DNA of 64,000 nucleotides from Chloroflexi bacterium OLB14 (GCA_001567105.1 LMZR01000014.1:62001-126000), one strand, 5' to 3'; positions 44,951-55,273 are shown, counted from the first letter of the stretch. Numbers and translations: made by a program. Notes: generated by a model not told the origin, from the letters alone.

Positions 44951-45100
44951 ATGAATATATCTTTACCAAAGACAATTTCTGGTTGGTGCATGTGGTTGTT
45001 CTTCCTATGCACAGGTTTGGGGATGTTTGTTCCTATCCTTGCTACAATCACGCCATGGCTTGCCCTTGCTTATGCCATCTTTGCATTGATTGGAATGTAA
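44951..45100 (+). CDS. 49-residue membrane peptide
   Basis: ATG 44951 follows AAGGAG with a ten-base gap. The peptide starts MNISLPKTISGWCMW and has two hydrophobic stretches, together enough for one hairpin or one long membrane helix. A strong terminator begins three bases after the stop. The ribosome site, codon composition and terminator together support a true gene. No family is recognised. Confidence 0.65.
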   Translation: MNISLPKTISGWCMWLFFLCTGLGMFVPILATITPWLALAYAIFALIGM

Positions 45101-45103
45101 CTC

Positions 45104-45137
45104 AAAAATGACCTCCGCATGGAGGTCATTTTTATTT
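45104..45137 (+). terminator. Intrinsic terminator after the small membrane-peptide gene
   Basis: Stem AAAATGACCTCC / GGAGGTCATTTT with loop GCAT and a T-rich tail. Confidence 0.88.
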
Positions 45138-45339
45138 AATCTCAAATAATATCTTTAGATGAAATCTCCGCCTCTTTAACTTTTCCGCAAGTTGATTCTA
45201 CCCATCAAGTTTATACATGTATTCGGTATTGACATACTAATTTATGGATCATTAAATAATTTAGGTAAATTTTTATTAATAATAATTTTATACTTTTGAA
45301 CAAAATGATGGTATAGTAATATAGAAGGAGAAATTAAAA

Positions 45340-45747
45340 ATGGCAACTTTAAAAGAAATTGAAGGTATTGGTGCTGCATACGCCGCAAAATTAAATAAAG
45401 CAGGTGTGCGTGGAGTGAATGGTTTACTCCAAGCAGGCGGTACTGCTAAAGGTCGTCAAGAACTTGCAAAAGCCACAGGCTTTAATGCAAAGACGATTCT
45501 TGAATGGGTGAACCGTGCAGACTTATTTCGCATAAAAGGCATTGGCTCACAATATTCCGATTTACTAGAAGCCGCAGGTGTAGATACTGTGGTAGAACTC
45601 GGCAAACGTAAGCCAGAATCTTTACTTGCTTCATTTGAAAAAGCAAATTCAGGCAAAAAGAGATTAGTTCGTCAATTACCTAGCTTAAGTCAGGTAAAAA
45701 ATTGGATCAAACAAGCCAAATCTCTAAAACGAGCTGTGCAATACTAA
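45340..45747 (+). CDS. DUF4332 helix-hairpin-helix protein
   Basis: The protein has 135 residues. Two helix-hairpin-helix units, IEGIGAAYAAKLNKAGV and IKGIGSQYSDLLEAAGV, fit the DUF4332 family (similar to the HhH repeats of DNA polymerases and ribosomal S13). It is probably a small DNA- or RNA-binding protein. The ribosome site AGAAGGAG is strong and a terminator follows the stop by about four bases. Confidence 0.9.
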   Translation: MATLKEIEGIGAAYAAKLNKAGVRGVNGLLQAGGTAKGRQELAKATGFNAKTILEWVNRADLFRIKGIGSQYSDLLEAAGVDTVVELGKRKPESLLASFEKANSGKKRLVRQLPSLSQVKNWIKQAKSLKRAVQY

Positions 45748-45749
45748 AA

Positions 45750-45788
45750 TAAAAAAACTTGCGATGAAATTCATCGCAAGTTTTTTAT
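45750..45788. terminator. Bidirectional intrinsic terminator
   Basis: Stem AAAAACTTGCGATGAA / TTCATCGCAAGTTTTT with A- and T-tracts on both sides. It separates the DUF4332 gene from the convergent kinase gene. Confidence 0.88.
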
Positions 45789-46009
45789 TATTCTCAAAAC
45801 AGATACATGTCTCATTGTTTCTTTTGTACCAACGGAATTTGTAAATAGAAAGTACTTCCCTTACCTACTTCACTTTCTACCCACACCTTGCCACCATGCT
45901 CTCGGCAATTGAATGCACAATTGCCAAACCTAAGCCAGAGCCAGTTTGTGCGCGGGCTTCACGTTGTTTACCGCGATAGAATTTTTCAAACAAACGCGGT
46001 AAATCATCT

Positions 46010-48814
46010 TTAGGTATGCCAATGCCAGAATCTTGTACAGAAAAAAATTAAATGACTTCGTTCAGTAGTAGTGCGAATAACTATGCTTCCATTTTCTGGC
46101 GTATATTTGATTCCGTTTTCAACTAAGTTATAAACAGCTTGGTGCAATAAGGCTTGGTCAGCTTCTACCGTATTGGGCATGTTTTGTGCTAATACAACAT
46201 CCATAGTAATATTTTTTTGAATGGCTTGTAATTGCAAGGCGCTGGTTACTCGCTCTATCACATCTAGCACATTTACATTTTCAACTTGTAAGCCAACACC
46301 AATTTCAATACGACCTAAATCTAATAAATTATTCACTAAGCGAGACATATTCTCTACGCCTGCAATAATTTTCCTAACATAACCATGCTGTTGTTCATTT
46401 AACTCACCAGAAGAATCTAACATGGTGGCATAACCACGCATCAAGGTTAATGGGGAGCGCAAATCATGGCTAACAGTGGCAACAAAATCGGATTTCATCG
46501 AATCTAATTCTTTGAAGTATGTTACATCGCGCATAATGCACACACGCCCCATTTGTTTTCCTTCTACCATCACAGGTGAAGCAGTGGCAACATATGTGCG
46601 TTTATCTCCTAAAACAATTTCAGCAGATTGTTTTTCGGAAGTTGTGCTTTGTAATAAATTTAATAATGGTTTCAGTTTGATTACTTTTTCTGTTTCCATT
46701 CCAGTGCGTGCATCATCATCTACATTGGGACCAAGTGCCGCCGCCGCTGCCAGATTAGCAAGTAATAAACGATTTCGATGGTCGGTAACGATGACAGGGT
46801 CAGGCGTGGAGTTAAGAATTGCTTCCAATTGACGGCGACCCGCTTCAACGTTAAGAAAAAGATGCGAGTTGGCTACTGCTAAAGCCGCTTGCCCTGCTAA
46901 AGTAGTCATAAAGCGCACATCTGAATCTGAAAATTTTCGAGGTTGTTCATAGCCTGCCCAAACCACACCATAATATCTATTCTCGTGGCGTAAAGCAATT
47001 GCTAGCAATGCCAAAGGTTGAGATTTGCTGGGGTCTAAATCTAACTCGCGTGAGCGAGTGAGATTGGGGATGACAATTTTTTGTTGGCTTTGTGCCAAAG
47101 TTAGAATCTGATCATCAAAGTGAGCATAGGCTTCGCCTGCATTACCAATTGCAAAGCGAGCAGGTAACTCTACATAACTATCTGGCAGAATTAATGGGGA
47201 TAAAGCTACACGCACCGAGTTTGCCCCTGTTGCCAAAATCGCTTCTAAGACTGGTTTGACTGCATCTTGCATCTCCAAACTTGATGCTACCCCTTGGCTG
47301 ACTTGTAACAGGCGATTTATTTCTTCCAAGCGAGATTGTAAACTGGAGCGCATCTGTTCAAACGCTCGCCTAAGTTGGGCAACTTCATCTTCCCCACTTA
47401 CTTTGAGTGGACGATCTAACTGCCCTTGTGCAATACGATTGGCTTCGGTAGCTAAGCTTTGTAGTGAGCCAGTAACAAAACGCAAACCAATTCGCAGTGA
47501 TACCATAGCCAGCATTGCCAAGAAAATAATCATTAGGGCTAGTGGCATGGCAATATTCAATGCAATTTGTTGGGTGCGTTGGGCTGGTACTTTTAAGACA
47601 ATTGCCCATGGGCGCCCCAGCACAGGTTGGTAATAAACCATTTCACGAGTGCCATCAGGCGCTGTGCTATCGTAAAAAAACGCTTCAGTAGCTTGTTGGC
47701 CTGTATATGTTGTTAATGCTTGCTGTTTATCTGAATGATAGATGATGCGGTTATTTTCATTGAGCAACATACCAACCCCACCTAAATCATTCATGTTATT
47801 TAGGCTATCAATCAATGGTACAGTTAATGGGTTAGATTGTAATGTGGTACGCCCAATTAATACGCGTTGTACTTGATTTGTAGAATCTACAATAGCAGAC
47901 ATAAATGAAACGCGTGAACTTTCTTCGGTGCTAGTAGGTGGAATGGAATAAATTTGAGTTAATACGCCATTAGTGGCTAAGAAAATTCCAGAATCTTCAT
48001 CAGCATATAAGCGAAAATTGTTTATATCTGATGGCGGGTAAATAGCTAACACTTCTTTATTGTGAACATCCAAGACGATGAATTGGTCAAAATATGGCAC
48101 GGCTTGAATTCGTGAACCAATGATTGAGGTTAACTCGGCGCCTGTTGCTTCACTCAAACGTGAGTCGCTGGCTAATTGCACAACTAAGTTTTGACCTGTC
48201 TCTAAAAAGAAAGGCACACTTTTGGATGCAGATTCGCCTGCACTGGATAAGCGACCTTGTAGTAAATCTCGTGCGGCACGCCCTGCTACTACCCAATCTC
48301 CAATTAATAAGGTTAATAACAATACTAAAATAAAAGCGCCTACCGCAAATAAAAAGCGCGACTCTAAACTTTTTTCGGCAGGCGAAGGTTGTAAGGTTTG
48401 CTTACTGCCCCAACTAGCAGGGAATGCCATAGAAATAATTTGTGCTATTCCACCACCAATGATCATTTCACCACCAAATGCTAAGGTGACAATTCCCAGA
48501 TTACTGATTGCAAAATCTAAGCGAGCGGTAATAGGCACAGCAGTATCTACGCCCCATTGTGTAAAAACAGCGCTTACCACATAAAACACAACATGAATAG
48601 GAACCAATAATAAAGAGCCAATCAATGGCTGACGTAATAATGCATACGCACGTGTTCGATAACGTTGACGAGTAATAAAGGAAAAACTAACTGCTAAAAA
48701 TGCAAATTCAAGGATTGAAAATAAAGAATAACTATCCCAGACACCACGCAATAAACCTGCAAAGGCTCCTAGCACTGTGGCAAACAACGGAGATAACATA
48801 CCGCCGCCCAACAA
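46010..48814 (-). CDS. Main fragment of the large sensor kinase (membrane-Cache-HAMP-GAF-PAS-HisKA)
   Basis: This uninterrupted frame of 934 codons begins with several helices to residue ~110, a further helix at ~150-172, then a large extracytoplasmic Cache-like sensor domain (~180-400), a helix at ~420-440, HAMP (~445-500), GAF (~520-650), PAS (~660-775, [22 protein letters not shown]) and HisKA with [17 protein letters not shown]. The ATPase domain is reached only to the N box [11 protein letters not shown] and then runs out of frame. It has no adjacent regulator. Confidence 0.88.
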   Translation of the reverse strand: MLGGGMLSPLFATVLGAFAGLLRGVWDSYSLFSILEFAFLAVSFSFITRQRYRTRAYALLRQPLIGSLLLVPIHVVFYVVSAVFTQWGVDTAVPITARLDFAISNLGIVTLAFGGEMIIGGGIAQIISMAFPASWGSKQTLQPSPAEKSLESRFLFAVGAFILVLLLTLLIGDWVVAGRAARDLLQGRLSSAGESASKSVPFFLETGQNLVVQLASDSRLSEATGAELTSIIGSRIQAVPYFDQFIVLDVHNKEVLAIYPPSDINNFRLYADEDSGIFLATNGVLTQIYSIPPTSTEESSRVSFMSAIVDSTNQVQRVLIGRTTLQSNPLTVPLIDSLNNMNDLGGVGMLLNENNRIIYHSDKQQALTTYTGQQATEAFFYDSTAPDGTREMVYYQPVLGRPWAIVLKVPAQRTQQIALNIAMPLALMIIFLAMLAMVSLRIGLRFVTGSLQSLATEANRIAQGQLDRPLKVSGEDEVAQLRRAFEQMRSSLQSRLEEINRLLQVSQGVASSLEMQDAVKPVLEAILATGANSVRVALSPLILPDSYVELPARFAIGNAGEAYAHFDDQILTLAQSQQKIVIPNLTRSRELDLDPSKSQPLALLAIALRHENRYYGVVWAGYEQPRKFSDSDVRFMTTLAGQAALAVANSHLFLNVEAGRRQLEAILNSTPDPVIVTDHRNRLLLANLAAAAALGPNVDDDARTGMETEKVIKLKPLLNLLQSTTSEKQSAEIVLGDKRTYVATASPVMVEGKQMGRVCIMRDVTYFKELDSMKSDFVATVSHDLRSPLTLMRGYATMLDSSGELNEQQHGYVRKIIAGVENMSRLVNNLLDLGRIEIGVGLQVENVNVLDVIERVTSALQLQAIQKNITMDVVLAQNMPNTVEADQALLHQAVYNLVENGIKYTPENGSIVIRTTTERSHLIFFCTRFWHWHT

Positions 48815-49106
48815 CCATGGAATAGCAGAAAAAAAACATCAAGGCAGAACCAGAAGCATCGGCAGGCAAACCAGGCAGAGGTCGAGCTGAAGCGGAATTT
48901 AATCTCAAGCCTAAAAATAAACTTGTAGCAGGAATGAGAACAAAAAGTAAAATAAAAAGTCCCCAGTGAATATTTATCTGAGTGGTTTTAATTCGTAACA
49001 AAAGATAGATTAAAACCGCTAATAGCAAAAACCACACAAACCAACCCAATAATGTAGGTGGCGCAGGAAATGGGATGCCAGCAAGGAGGGTGACGATGAA
49101 TTCCAT
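48732..49106 (-). CDS. N-terminal membrane fragment of the large sensor kinase
   Basis: The frame starts MEFIVTLLAGIPFP and encodes three hydrophobic helices to about residue 92, then shifts out at the A8 run 48829-48836; the last ~30 codons are out of frame. Removing one base continues as [18 protein letters not shown], into the main fragment. It is part of the same gene, not an independent one. Confidence 0.7.
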   Translation of the reverse strand: MEFIVTLLAGIPFPAPPTLLGWFVWFLLLAVLIYLLLRIKTTQINIHWGLFILLFVLIPATSLFLGLRLNSASARPLPGLPADASGSALMFFFCYSMVVGRRYVISVVCHSARSLCRFIAWCLG

Positions 49107-49146
49107 TTTGGGTAATTATAACCGCCTCTTGCTCGTTGCGCTGTCG

Positions 49147-49851
49147 TTATAAATACTCGCCGCGATATTTTTCTGGAAGCAGATTTGCCAATGCCTGCAT
49201 GATTTGTTGTGTGCCTTGATTTATCGCTTCTTGTCTTGTTTCAAGTTGGTTATTTAACTTCAACATTTTCCCCACTGTTACTTTGACCTTTGCCCGCCGT
49301 AATTTTTTTAGATTGCCATATACGTTTTCATTTTCAGTACCTGTGACGACAATTGGCAAAACAGGCGCACCTGATTTGTAAGCCAAATATGCCGCGCCGC
49401 CTGTGCCTTCTTCTAACCCACCTGTTAGCGAGTATCGTCCTTCGGGTGCAATGATGATGATTCTTTTTTCTGCTAGCCCATCTATGGCTGAACGCAAGGC
49501 TTTGATATCGGGCTTACCACGATGAAGCCAGATGATTCCGTACCAGTGCATCATTTTGCCGAGAATGGGTAAATCATATAATTCTATTTTTCCAATAGCA
49601 TCGGGCTTGAATGGTAATTGTGAAACAACAGCCACTGCATCTGCATCACCAATGTGATTGATGACAATTAATAAAGGTCCATCTTTTGGAAAGTTTTCTA
49701 CGCCTTCAACAGTGATATTCAAACACATTTTCGCCACGAATTTGATAAGTGAATGTCCAAAGATGCGAAAAAGTTTACGCGAGGTTGTTAGTTTGGGTAA
49801 GCGAACAAGTTCGGGCTTCCAGATTTCGGTGATGGGTTTGGGTTGAGTCAT
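49147..49851 (-). CDS. PlsC-like 1-acylglycerol-3-phosphate acyltransferase
   Basis: The protein has 234 residues. It has the acyltransferase motif I VINHIGDADAVAV (His-x4-Asp), motif II around GIIWLHRGKPD, motif III IIIAPEGRYSLTGG and motif IV VLPIVVTGTEN. It should acylate lysophosphatidic acid or a related acceptor at the membrane face. The next gene downstream on this strand is the sensor kinase; upstream is cmk, a common arrangement in bacteria. Confidence 0.88.
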   Translation of the reverse strand: MTQPKPITEIWKPELVRLPKLTTSRKLFRIFGHSLIKFVAKMCLNITVEGVENFPKDGPLLIVINHIGDADAVAVVSQLPFKPDAIGKIELYDLPILGKMMHWYGIIWLHRGKPDIKALRSAIDGLAEKRIIIIAPEGRYSLTGGLEEGTGGAAYLAYKSGAPVLPIVVTGTENENVYGNLKKLRRAKVKVTVGKMLKLNNQLETRQEAINQGTQQIMQALANLLPEKYRGEYL

Positions 49852-49859
49852 GTTAATTT

Positions 49860-50003
49860 GTAGGTCACGTTTTCAACGTGACAGTGATTAAGTGATATTT
49901 GTACTGTGAGATAAATGTCATAGTTCACGCAAGATAAATACCACAAGGGTACGATGTCTTGCGGTACTTTTATAAAGAAAGTCACGCTGAAAGCGTGACC
50001 TAC
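49860..50003. repeat. Pair of GGTCACG/CGTGACC hairpins flanking another hairpin
   Basis: GGTCACGTTTTCAACGTGAC (49862-49881) and GTCACGCTGAAAGCGTGACC (49981-50000) flank a third imperfect hairpin (ACCACAAGGGTACGATG with CTTGCGGT). All lie in the spacer between plsC and cmk. Confidence 0.7.
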
Positions 50004-50005
50004 TA

Positions 50006-50685
50006 TTATTTACATAAATTCAAAACTTTTTCAAAAACTTGTTCAGCATCAATTTCATCTGTATTGATGATGACAGCATCATCAGCTGGGCGGAGCGGGG
50101 CAAGAGCACGAGTTGAATCAAGGTGGTCGCGTTCAATCATCTTTTTTAAGATATGGTCGTAATCTGCTTTTTCACCACGCGCGACGAGTTCATCACAACG
50201 GCGTTTGGCGCGTTCTTCAGCACTGGCATCTAAATAAATTTTCAAGTCGGCTTCGGGTAAAACGACTGTGCCAATATCTCTACCAACCATGACTACTTTT
50301 CCGCGTAAGCCAATTTTTCTTTGTTGGTCTGTCAATGCTTTTCGCACACCTGCATAAGCAGAGACAAGTGAGACATTTGCTTCAACATTGCCAGAACGAA
50401 TTTCCCATGTGACATCTTTATCAGCAATGATGACATCGCAAGCACGCCCATCATTTTGAGAAGCAGGGCGAATATCAATTTGTGTGCTTTGTGCCATGTT
50501 GGTAATCATGTCTTCATCATGTAAATCCATATCATGATGCAAGGCAACCCAAGTAACCGCGCGATACATAATGCCTGTATCAAAAAATAAGTAGCCAAGA
50601 GCATCGGCAAGTTTTCTGCCAATGGTAGATTTGCCCGAAGCAGCGGGTCCGTCTAAGGTGATGGTGGAGGAGGATGATTTGTCAT
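50006..50685 (-). CDS. cmk: Cytidylate kinase, frame broken near the N-terminus
   Basis: This enzyme phosphorylates CMP and dCMP. The uninterrupted frame from codon MYRAVTW contains GKVVMVGRDIGTVVLPEADLKIYLDAS-type core (RGKVVMVGRDIGTVV, KIYLDASAEERAKRR) and a Cmk ending. The P-loop LDGPAASGKSTIGRKL and FFDTGIMYRAV lie upstream in the same frame but without a start. ATG 50685 (MTNHPPPP) is in another frame, and one missing base near 50660-50675 joins them as MTNHPPPPITLDGPAASGK, the typical Cmk start. Repaired length is about 227 residues. Confidence 0.88.
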
Positions 50686-50721
50686 AGAAGAGTTTTCAAT
50701 AATTAATTTAGGAGTAAGGTT

Positions 50722-52407
50722 TTATTTATCTATAAATACATCATCTCTTGCCCAAAGGATGATGGATTCGCCAGCATAGGAAATTTCTCGTAGGGCAACC
50801 CAACGAGCCCACATATCAAAAGGAGATGTGCTCCATAGATAATCTTGTCGCCAATTGAAGTCTTGTCCGCGGTAGGCGTTTACTAAAACAGGGTTATTTT
50901 CAAACGGCGTGATGACCATATCGGGGCTAGTATTGATATCTAGTGATTCTACAACGTGCACATTATGCTTACGCAAAGCCCATAGTAGGGCTGGTGAATC
51001 TAGACCAGAAATGACAACTGAAGCGGAGTTATCTTCGCCTGTATAAAATTCTGAAACTTGGTTAACTGTTTCTGCTAATAAATCTGCTTGGACAGGGATT
51101 TTACTTTGCCACCACAATTCAGGTGCATCCAGACCGCGTAAGCCAGCCGCACCCAACGCCCCACTAAGCCCAAGTATGCCAAGTGTAATCGTCATACCCC
51201 AAATGCCGCCAAATTTTGCTATACGAGTTGACCAGCCTACTCCAATTAGTAACAGGCTCAATATTAGTAGCACAAGTGCACCGATTAACATCCAAATTCG
51301 CAAACTATATTCACTTGTATTTGCTGAGAACCAAGTCATACCTGCGAAGCCGAGCCAAGCAAAAAGCCAGATAAAAATAGTCAGGGAGATAACGCCTAGT
51401 ACTTCCCCTCTTTCTTCAGGTAAGATGTTGAAGGCGCGGGCTAATTCTAGTGCGGCTAATGCGTTGAGCGGAATCAATGCCCAAGCAAGATCGGTGATCT
51501 GGCGGGCGGGTAAAAAGATAACTAACAACAATGCTACTAAAAACCAAACAAATAAGAAGATTATTCGTTTTATATTATTGATACTAGCTCGTATTATGGC
51601 AATAATAGCTAATAAAAACGCTAGTGGTTGATAAATGAGGATAGAGATTGCTACAATACCAGCGCTTGTATCTGTTGTGCTAAACCATTTTGAAAGAAAG
51701 GCAGGGATAGAGGCAAAAGCGGCGCTTAATCCATTAGGAACAGTGAGGAAAAGCGTGCCAAAGGTGATGAAGGTGATGATGAAAGTTATGAGGTAATTGG
51801 TGAGTGATGATTTAGTAATTGGTAATTGGGACTTGGTAGTTGGAGAATTGCGATTGATGAGTTGGAATATCATCCATGTGATGATGAGTGCGAGAATGCC
51901 GAGCCAGATGGAAGGTCCGCTTAGTAAAGCAAGGGCGGCTGTGATGCTAGCAAGTGTATATTTATTTTTATTGATAAAACCAAATGTAAATACTAAAAAT
52001 GTGATTGCAAATATCGGGCTGGCGACTTGACGTGAAATAGCCACTAAGCCTGGGTCTAGTGCGAGGAAGATGGAGAGAATCAAACTGGGGCGTGGTTTGA
52101 AGCGGTCATCAAAAAGAAGTGGGGCAAAGACAAGCAAACTTCCTATGAGGGCAGGCATTAGGCGAGCAAGGAAATCTGTGCTTCCGCCATATATTAAAAA
52201 TAAAATAGATGTTGACAGAATGTAAAATGGGTGCGGGCTGAGTGTAGCGGTTTCATTTTGTGAAATGGTGAGCGCTTGTAACGCTGAGGTGGCTTCAAAA
52301 TCATTGAGCGGGATGGCTCCAAGTTGAATGGTGCGCAAGGCAACAGCAACCCCAAAAACTAGCAAATATAGCCAGCCTTCGTTTTTAAAATTTCGATAAG
52401 TGGTCAT
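50722..52407 (-). CDS. GT-C-fold membrane glycosyltransferase-like protein (possibly Agl23-like)
   Basis: The protein has 561 residues with about 11-12 membrane helices. The first outer loop has an acidic motif (PLNDFEATSALQAL), where GT-C enzymes of the PMT/ArnT type carry catalytic Asp/Glu. The C-terminus is a soluble outer domain (~440-561). Chloroflexi and archaea often have an Agl23-like protein next to a Chlor_Arch_YYY protein, as here, so this identity is possible. Its start overlaps the stop of the upstream gene by four bases (ATGA). Residues around 195-215 (SQLPITKSSLTNYLI) derive from a tandem repeat. Confidence 0.75.
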   Translation of the reverse strand: MTTYRNFKNEGWLYLLVFGVAVALRTIQLGAIPLNDFEATSALQALTISQNETATLSPHPFYILSTSILFLIYGGSTDFLARLMPALIGSLLVFAPLLFDDRFKPRPSLILSIFLALDPGLVAISRQVASPIFAITFLVFTFGFINKNKYTLASITAALALLSGPSIWLGILALIITWMIFQLINRNSPTTKSQLPITKSSLTNYLITFIITFITFGTLFLTVPNGLSAAFASIPAFLSKWFSTTDTSAGIVAISILIYQPLAFLLAIIAIIRASINNIKRIIFLFVWFLVALLLVIFLPARQITDLAWALIPLNALAALELARAFNILPEERGEVLGVISLTIFIWLFAWLGFAGMTWFSANTSEYSLRIWMLIGALVLLILSLLLIGVGWSTRIAKFGGIWGMTITLGILGLSGALGAAGLRGLDAPELWWQSKIPVQADLLAETVNQVSEFYTGEDNSASVVISGLDSPALLWALRKHNVHVVESLDINTSPDMVITPFENNPVLVNAYRGQDFNWRQDYLWSTSPFDMWARWVALREISYAGESIILWARDDVFIDK

Positions 52408-54890
52408 GGGGTAATTGTATCAAATGAAAATTGTTCGGATGTTTCAAAAATGACTGTATTGCCTTGTTGGAAAACAGGGCTGAGGTGTAAATAGAATTTT
52501 TCTTCATTGATTGGATAAGTTACTCTTTCTAGTAAGCCAATATAAATATAACGAATGTTATATTGCTTGATGATAAGTTGCGCTTCATCCCAGCTGGAAG
52601 TTGTGTACAGCCTTTGAATATCATCTCGGCGTGAGCCTTGTGGATCGTAACTTCCGCGCCATTGGGCTTCGTGACCAGGCCAACCTAAAACAGTTTGTAA
52701 ACCTGTCAGCATGGAGATTCTTCCGTAAGCACTGTATCCATCCCCAACGGCTTCGGCAATGACTCCATTTGGTGCTTTCAATAAAAATTCAACAGCGGCG
52801 GCATCTTCGGGATTTTCGCGAGCGAATCTTTCAAAGTCGTTTAATGAAAATCCAAATGGCGGTTGGAAGTTATTAGTCTTGGTGATTAATCCAAAAGTTG
52901 GATATAACAAACCACAAAAGATAACAAGGCTGATTATGATTCTAAAAGTGATGTTTGCAAATTTATTTAAGTTTTGGAAAAGCACTGCAATACCAAAGGA
53001 TGCCACTAGACTCAGTAATATCCATGCTTGGTAATAGAATTTGAAAACGGTATTAATGCGATAGCCGAATTGGTCGCGCAGATAGACAAACTCAGGGGCG
53101 AGGATGAGGATTGTTCCAAGTGTTAAGAGCAGAAGTGGAAAGTGGAATGTGGAAAGTGATGAGTTATTAGTAATCAGTTTTGAGTTATCACTTTTTTGTG
53201 AGGAAAGAGGAAAGAGAAAAGAAAGAGTTGGGATGAGAATTGCCAGCAGTGTAATTAAACTGCCAATATGATTCAGTCTTCTTAATGATGTGGCAGAGAT
53301 GAATTGTGGAATGGTCATGTTGAAGGCGGATAGTTGATAATCAATAAATTCTTTTTCAACAATTGTGCCAGCCCAACCAATCAGAAAAGTTAGAACAAAT
53401 AGAAATACAGTAAAGCCAATGCCGAGAGAAAATCCGAGTTTCCAATTAGATTGAATTTTTTCAGCACGCCATAAATATAAAAGATATGAAAAGATAGGGA
53501 TGAATAATGTCCCCCACATGACCCATAGATGTGTTCCGCGTGTGACGTACATAAAGTTTGGAAGTAAGCCACCTGCTTGGGATGAGAATCCAAAATAGAA
53601 AGGTAGATATAACAGAAAAGAAAAAAGCCCAAGAGGTAGACCAAGTATAAACACGTCTTCGAGGCGATGCCAATTCCAGCCAGATTTATCCACACGAGAA
53701 AAAACATAAGCACCGACAATCAATGCCGCGCCGATGAGAATATCCCATGTGTTGAGAAATGCTAAACCACCCAAGACCATCGCTGAAAATAAAAATGTGA
53801 TGGGGCTGAGATGTAATTGCACACCAAACAGTTCAATTTTTTCGTTGCTGTTATTTTGAAAAATATTGTATGCCAATGAAATTGCTAACAAGCCAAACGG
53901 AATGGCTAAAACGTGCGGATGTAAATCGCCAAGTAAAAATGAAAAGAATGGAAATTCATCTATCACTTCACGAAAGCCACCAGTGATGTCGTAATCTTGA
54001 ATCACACGCGAAGCACGCCACCACCATAAATATCTATCAGGCATAATGCTGAATGGTTCTGTGGGTGGTTGAGATAATTCTTTCATATCGAGGCGCGTCC
54101 AAAAATTACTGATGAATGTGCCGTTTGAATCTTTCGTCCAAAATATTCCGAGCTTGTGCAGTGATTCGAGTAGGGCTTCAAAGTTGGAAACGAGTAATAA
54201 AAATAAAGGTGCGAGAAGTGAAGAAGTTACAAGATGCGAATTAGGCGTTACAGATTTTGTAGTGCGTGATGCGTAATTCGTAAGTAAGTTATATAAAATT
54301 CCATAAGAACCAACGGCACCTAATGCAAAAACTAATGAAAGCATTAAGTTGTGTGCTGTACTGCCATTGATGTTAGAAAGTTTAGCAAGCATGGCGGTCA
54401 TTACATAACCGAAGTAATAATATGAAATAGCATAGCCTGAAAGCCAAACATCTTGTGGTGGGAAATTTTCAGAACGGATAATGGAATTGATAAACATCAA
54501 CTCCATTGGTTTTTCGGTGCTGTATAACTCAGCGTTAGCAGAACGTGCAAAAGCAATAAAGGCAAATGAAATTAAAAATAAAATTTCAGTTGTAATGATT
54601 AATGATTTATTTGTTTTTATAAAAGTAATCAGTGATTGGTAATTGGTTATTAGTATGTATGCACTGAATGAAATTAAAATTGCTAATGCAAATAAAATTC
54701 CGCCCAAATCATTTTGTGCAATGCCAAGTGAAGCCAACAACCAAAAGGCATATCCCCAAATCAACAAGCCCGCAGTTCTGGCTAAGGTGTAGCCACGTTC
54801 TGTTAAATTTGGAAATAGAAAATATGCTAGCGGAAATGTCAGCCAGCCGAGAAGTGTGAGGAGGATGTACCAAGTAATAAATGCAGTCAT
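52404..54890 (-). CDS. Chlor_Arch_YYY (DUF2298) membrane protein, single-domain form
   Basis: The protein has 828 residues and about 15 membrane helices. The family-naming motif is seen in SGYAISYYYFGYVMTA near residue 160, after the RSENFPPQDVWLSG loop, and GDLHPHVLAIPF lies near 320. The C-terminal soluble part (~690-828) has VEFLLKAPNGVIAEAVGDGY and RYIYIGLLER, as in other members. The function is unknown; a role in transfer of sugars to lipid or protein is inferred from relatives and neighbours. Residues around 80-95 and 570-605 are encoded by tandem-repeat DNA. Confidence 0.85.
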   Translation of the reverse strand: MTAFITWYILLTLLGWLTFPLAYFLFPNLTERGYTLARTAGLLIWGYAFWLLASLGIAQNDLGGILFALAILISFSAYILITNYQSLITFIKTNKSLIITTEILFLISFAFIAFARSANAELYSTEKPMELMFINSIIRSENFPPQDVWLSGYAISYYYFGYVMTAMLAKLSNINGSTAHNLMLSLVFALGAVGSYGILYNLLTNYASRTTKSVTPNSHLVTSSLLAPLFLLLVSNFEALLESLHKLGIFWTKDSNGTFISNFWTRLDMKELSQPPTEPFSIMPDRYLWWWRASRVIQDYDITGGFREVIDEFPFFSFLLGDLHPHVLAIPFGLLAISLAYNIFQNNSNEKIELFGVQLHLSPITFLFSAMVLGGLAFLNTWDILIGAALIVGAYVFSRVDKSGWNWHRLEDVFILGLPLGLFSFLLYLPFYFGFSSQAGGLLPNFMYVTRGTHLWVMWGTLFIPIFSYLLYLWRAEKIQSNWKLGFSLGIGFTVFLFVLTFLIGWAGTIVEKEFIDYQLSAFNMTIPQFISATSLRRLNHIGSLITLLAILIPTLSFLFPLSSQKSDNSKLITNNSSLSTFHFPLLLLTLGTILILAPEFVYLRDQFGYRINTVFKFYYQAWILLSLVASFGIAVLFQNLNKFANITFRIIISLVIFCGLLYPTFGLITKTNNFQPPFGFSLNDFERFARENPEDAAAVEFLLKAPNGVIAEAVGDGYSAYGRISMLTGLQTVLGWPGHEAQWRGSYDPQGSRRDDIQRLYTTSSWDEAQLIIKQYNIRYIYIGLLERVTYPINEEKFYLHLSPVFQQGNTVIFETSEQFSFDTITP

Positions 54891-54928
54891 CAGTTATCAG
54901 TAATCAGTTGTCAGTTATCAGTTGTCAG
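54886..54928. repeat. ATCAGTTATCAGTTGTCAGT tandem repeat
   Basis: Six or so heptamer-like units (CAGTTAT, CAGTAAT, CAGTTGT) overlap the start codon of the Chlor_Arch_YYY gene at 54890. Confidence 0.7.
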
Positions 54929-55273
54929 TGAAGTAAAAAGCCCAGTTGCAGAATCAGGTTGAAAGTCAAGCACTGAAGCGATTGCATCAAGATTAATGAC
55001 ACCGTAGATGTGTGGAAATAAATCTGATTCAGAGATTCCATCGGCAGGTGGTCCTGCAGGCGCTTCCCACTTGACCTGATGCTTGATTCTGTTTTCATCA
55101 AGTTTGAGCAATACTAAATCTTTTCGCCCGCGATAAAAAGCATTGGCGACGTGTGGCACTTGCTTATCAGTGGAACAATGGATAAAGCCTTCGCTATGCA
55201 AGCTTGGAGCAGTATATTCACCTTTTGCTTGGGCTTCGTCCCATTCGCTTTTAGTTGTGATGTGATAAATCAT
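54911..55273 (-). CDS. DUF952 protein
   Basis: The protein has 120 residues and is cytosolic. Family pattern: IYHITTKSEWDEA at the start, EGFIHCSTDKQV, DLVLLKLDENR, and DLFPHIYGVINLDAI near the end. The conserved Phe-Ile-His-Cys suggests an active site, but no function is established for the family. Its 3' end overlaps the ATCAGTTA tandem repeat, so the last residues (SLTTDN) are repeat-encoded. Confidence 0.88.
   Translation of the reverse strand: MIYHITTKSEWDEAQAKGEYTAPSLHSEGFIHCSTDKQVPHVANAFYRGRKDLVLLKLDENRIKHQVKWEAPAGPPADGISESDLFPHIYGVINLDAIASVLDFQPDSATGLFTSLTTDN

Larger units (their letters stand above)
44834..45339. other. Spacer with one small gene
   Basis: A 506-base stretch between divergent genes. 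It holds a 49-residue membrane-peptide gene (44951-45100) with its own terminator and, upstream of it, a small inverted repeat CTAGC-AATTCG-GCTAG. The remainder (45137-45330) is AT-rich with a possible -35 TTGACA at about 45229 and otherwise nothing I can name. Confidence 0.6.
45812..49106 (-). pseudogene. Large membrane sensor histidine kinase, reconstructed across three frame breaks
   Basis: The gene of about 1,098 residues is broken at an A8 run (48829-48836), an A7 run (46041-46047) and near 45900. Repairing each by one base gives a continuous kinase. The first joins an N-terminal membrane part to the main body. The second restores the G1 box as [13 protein letters not shown] and, after it, [12 protein letters not shown] and [10 protein letters not shown]. 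The third restores [17 protein letters not shown] and a stop at 45812. Because all conserved ATP-binding boxes are intact after repair, I read this as a functional gene with consensus errors; the type 'pseudogene' only marks the broken frame. Confidence 0.8.
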
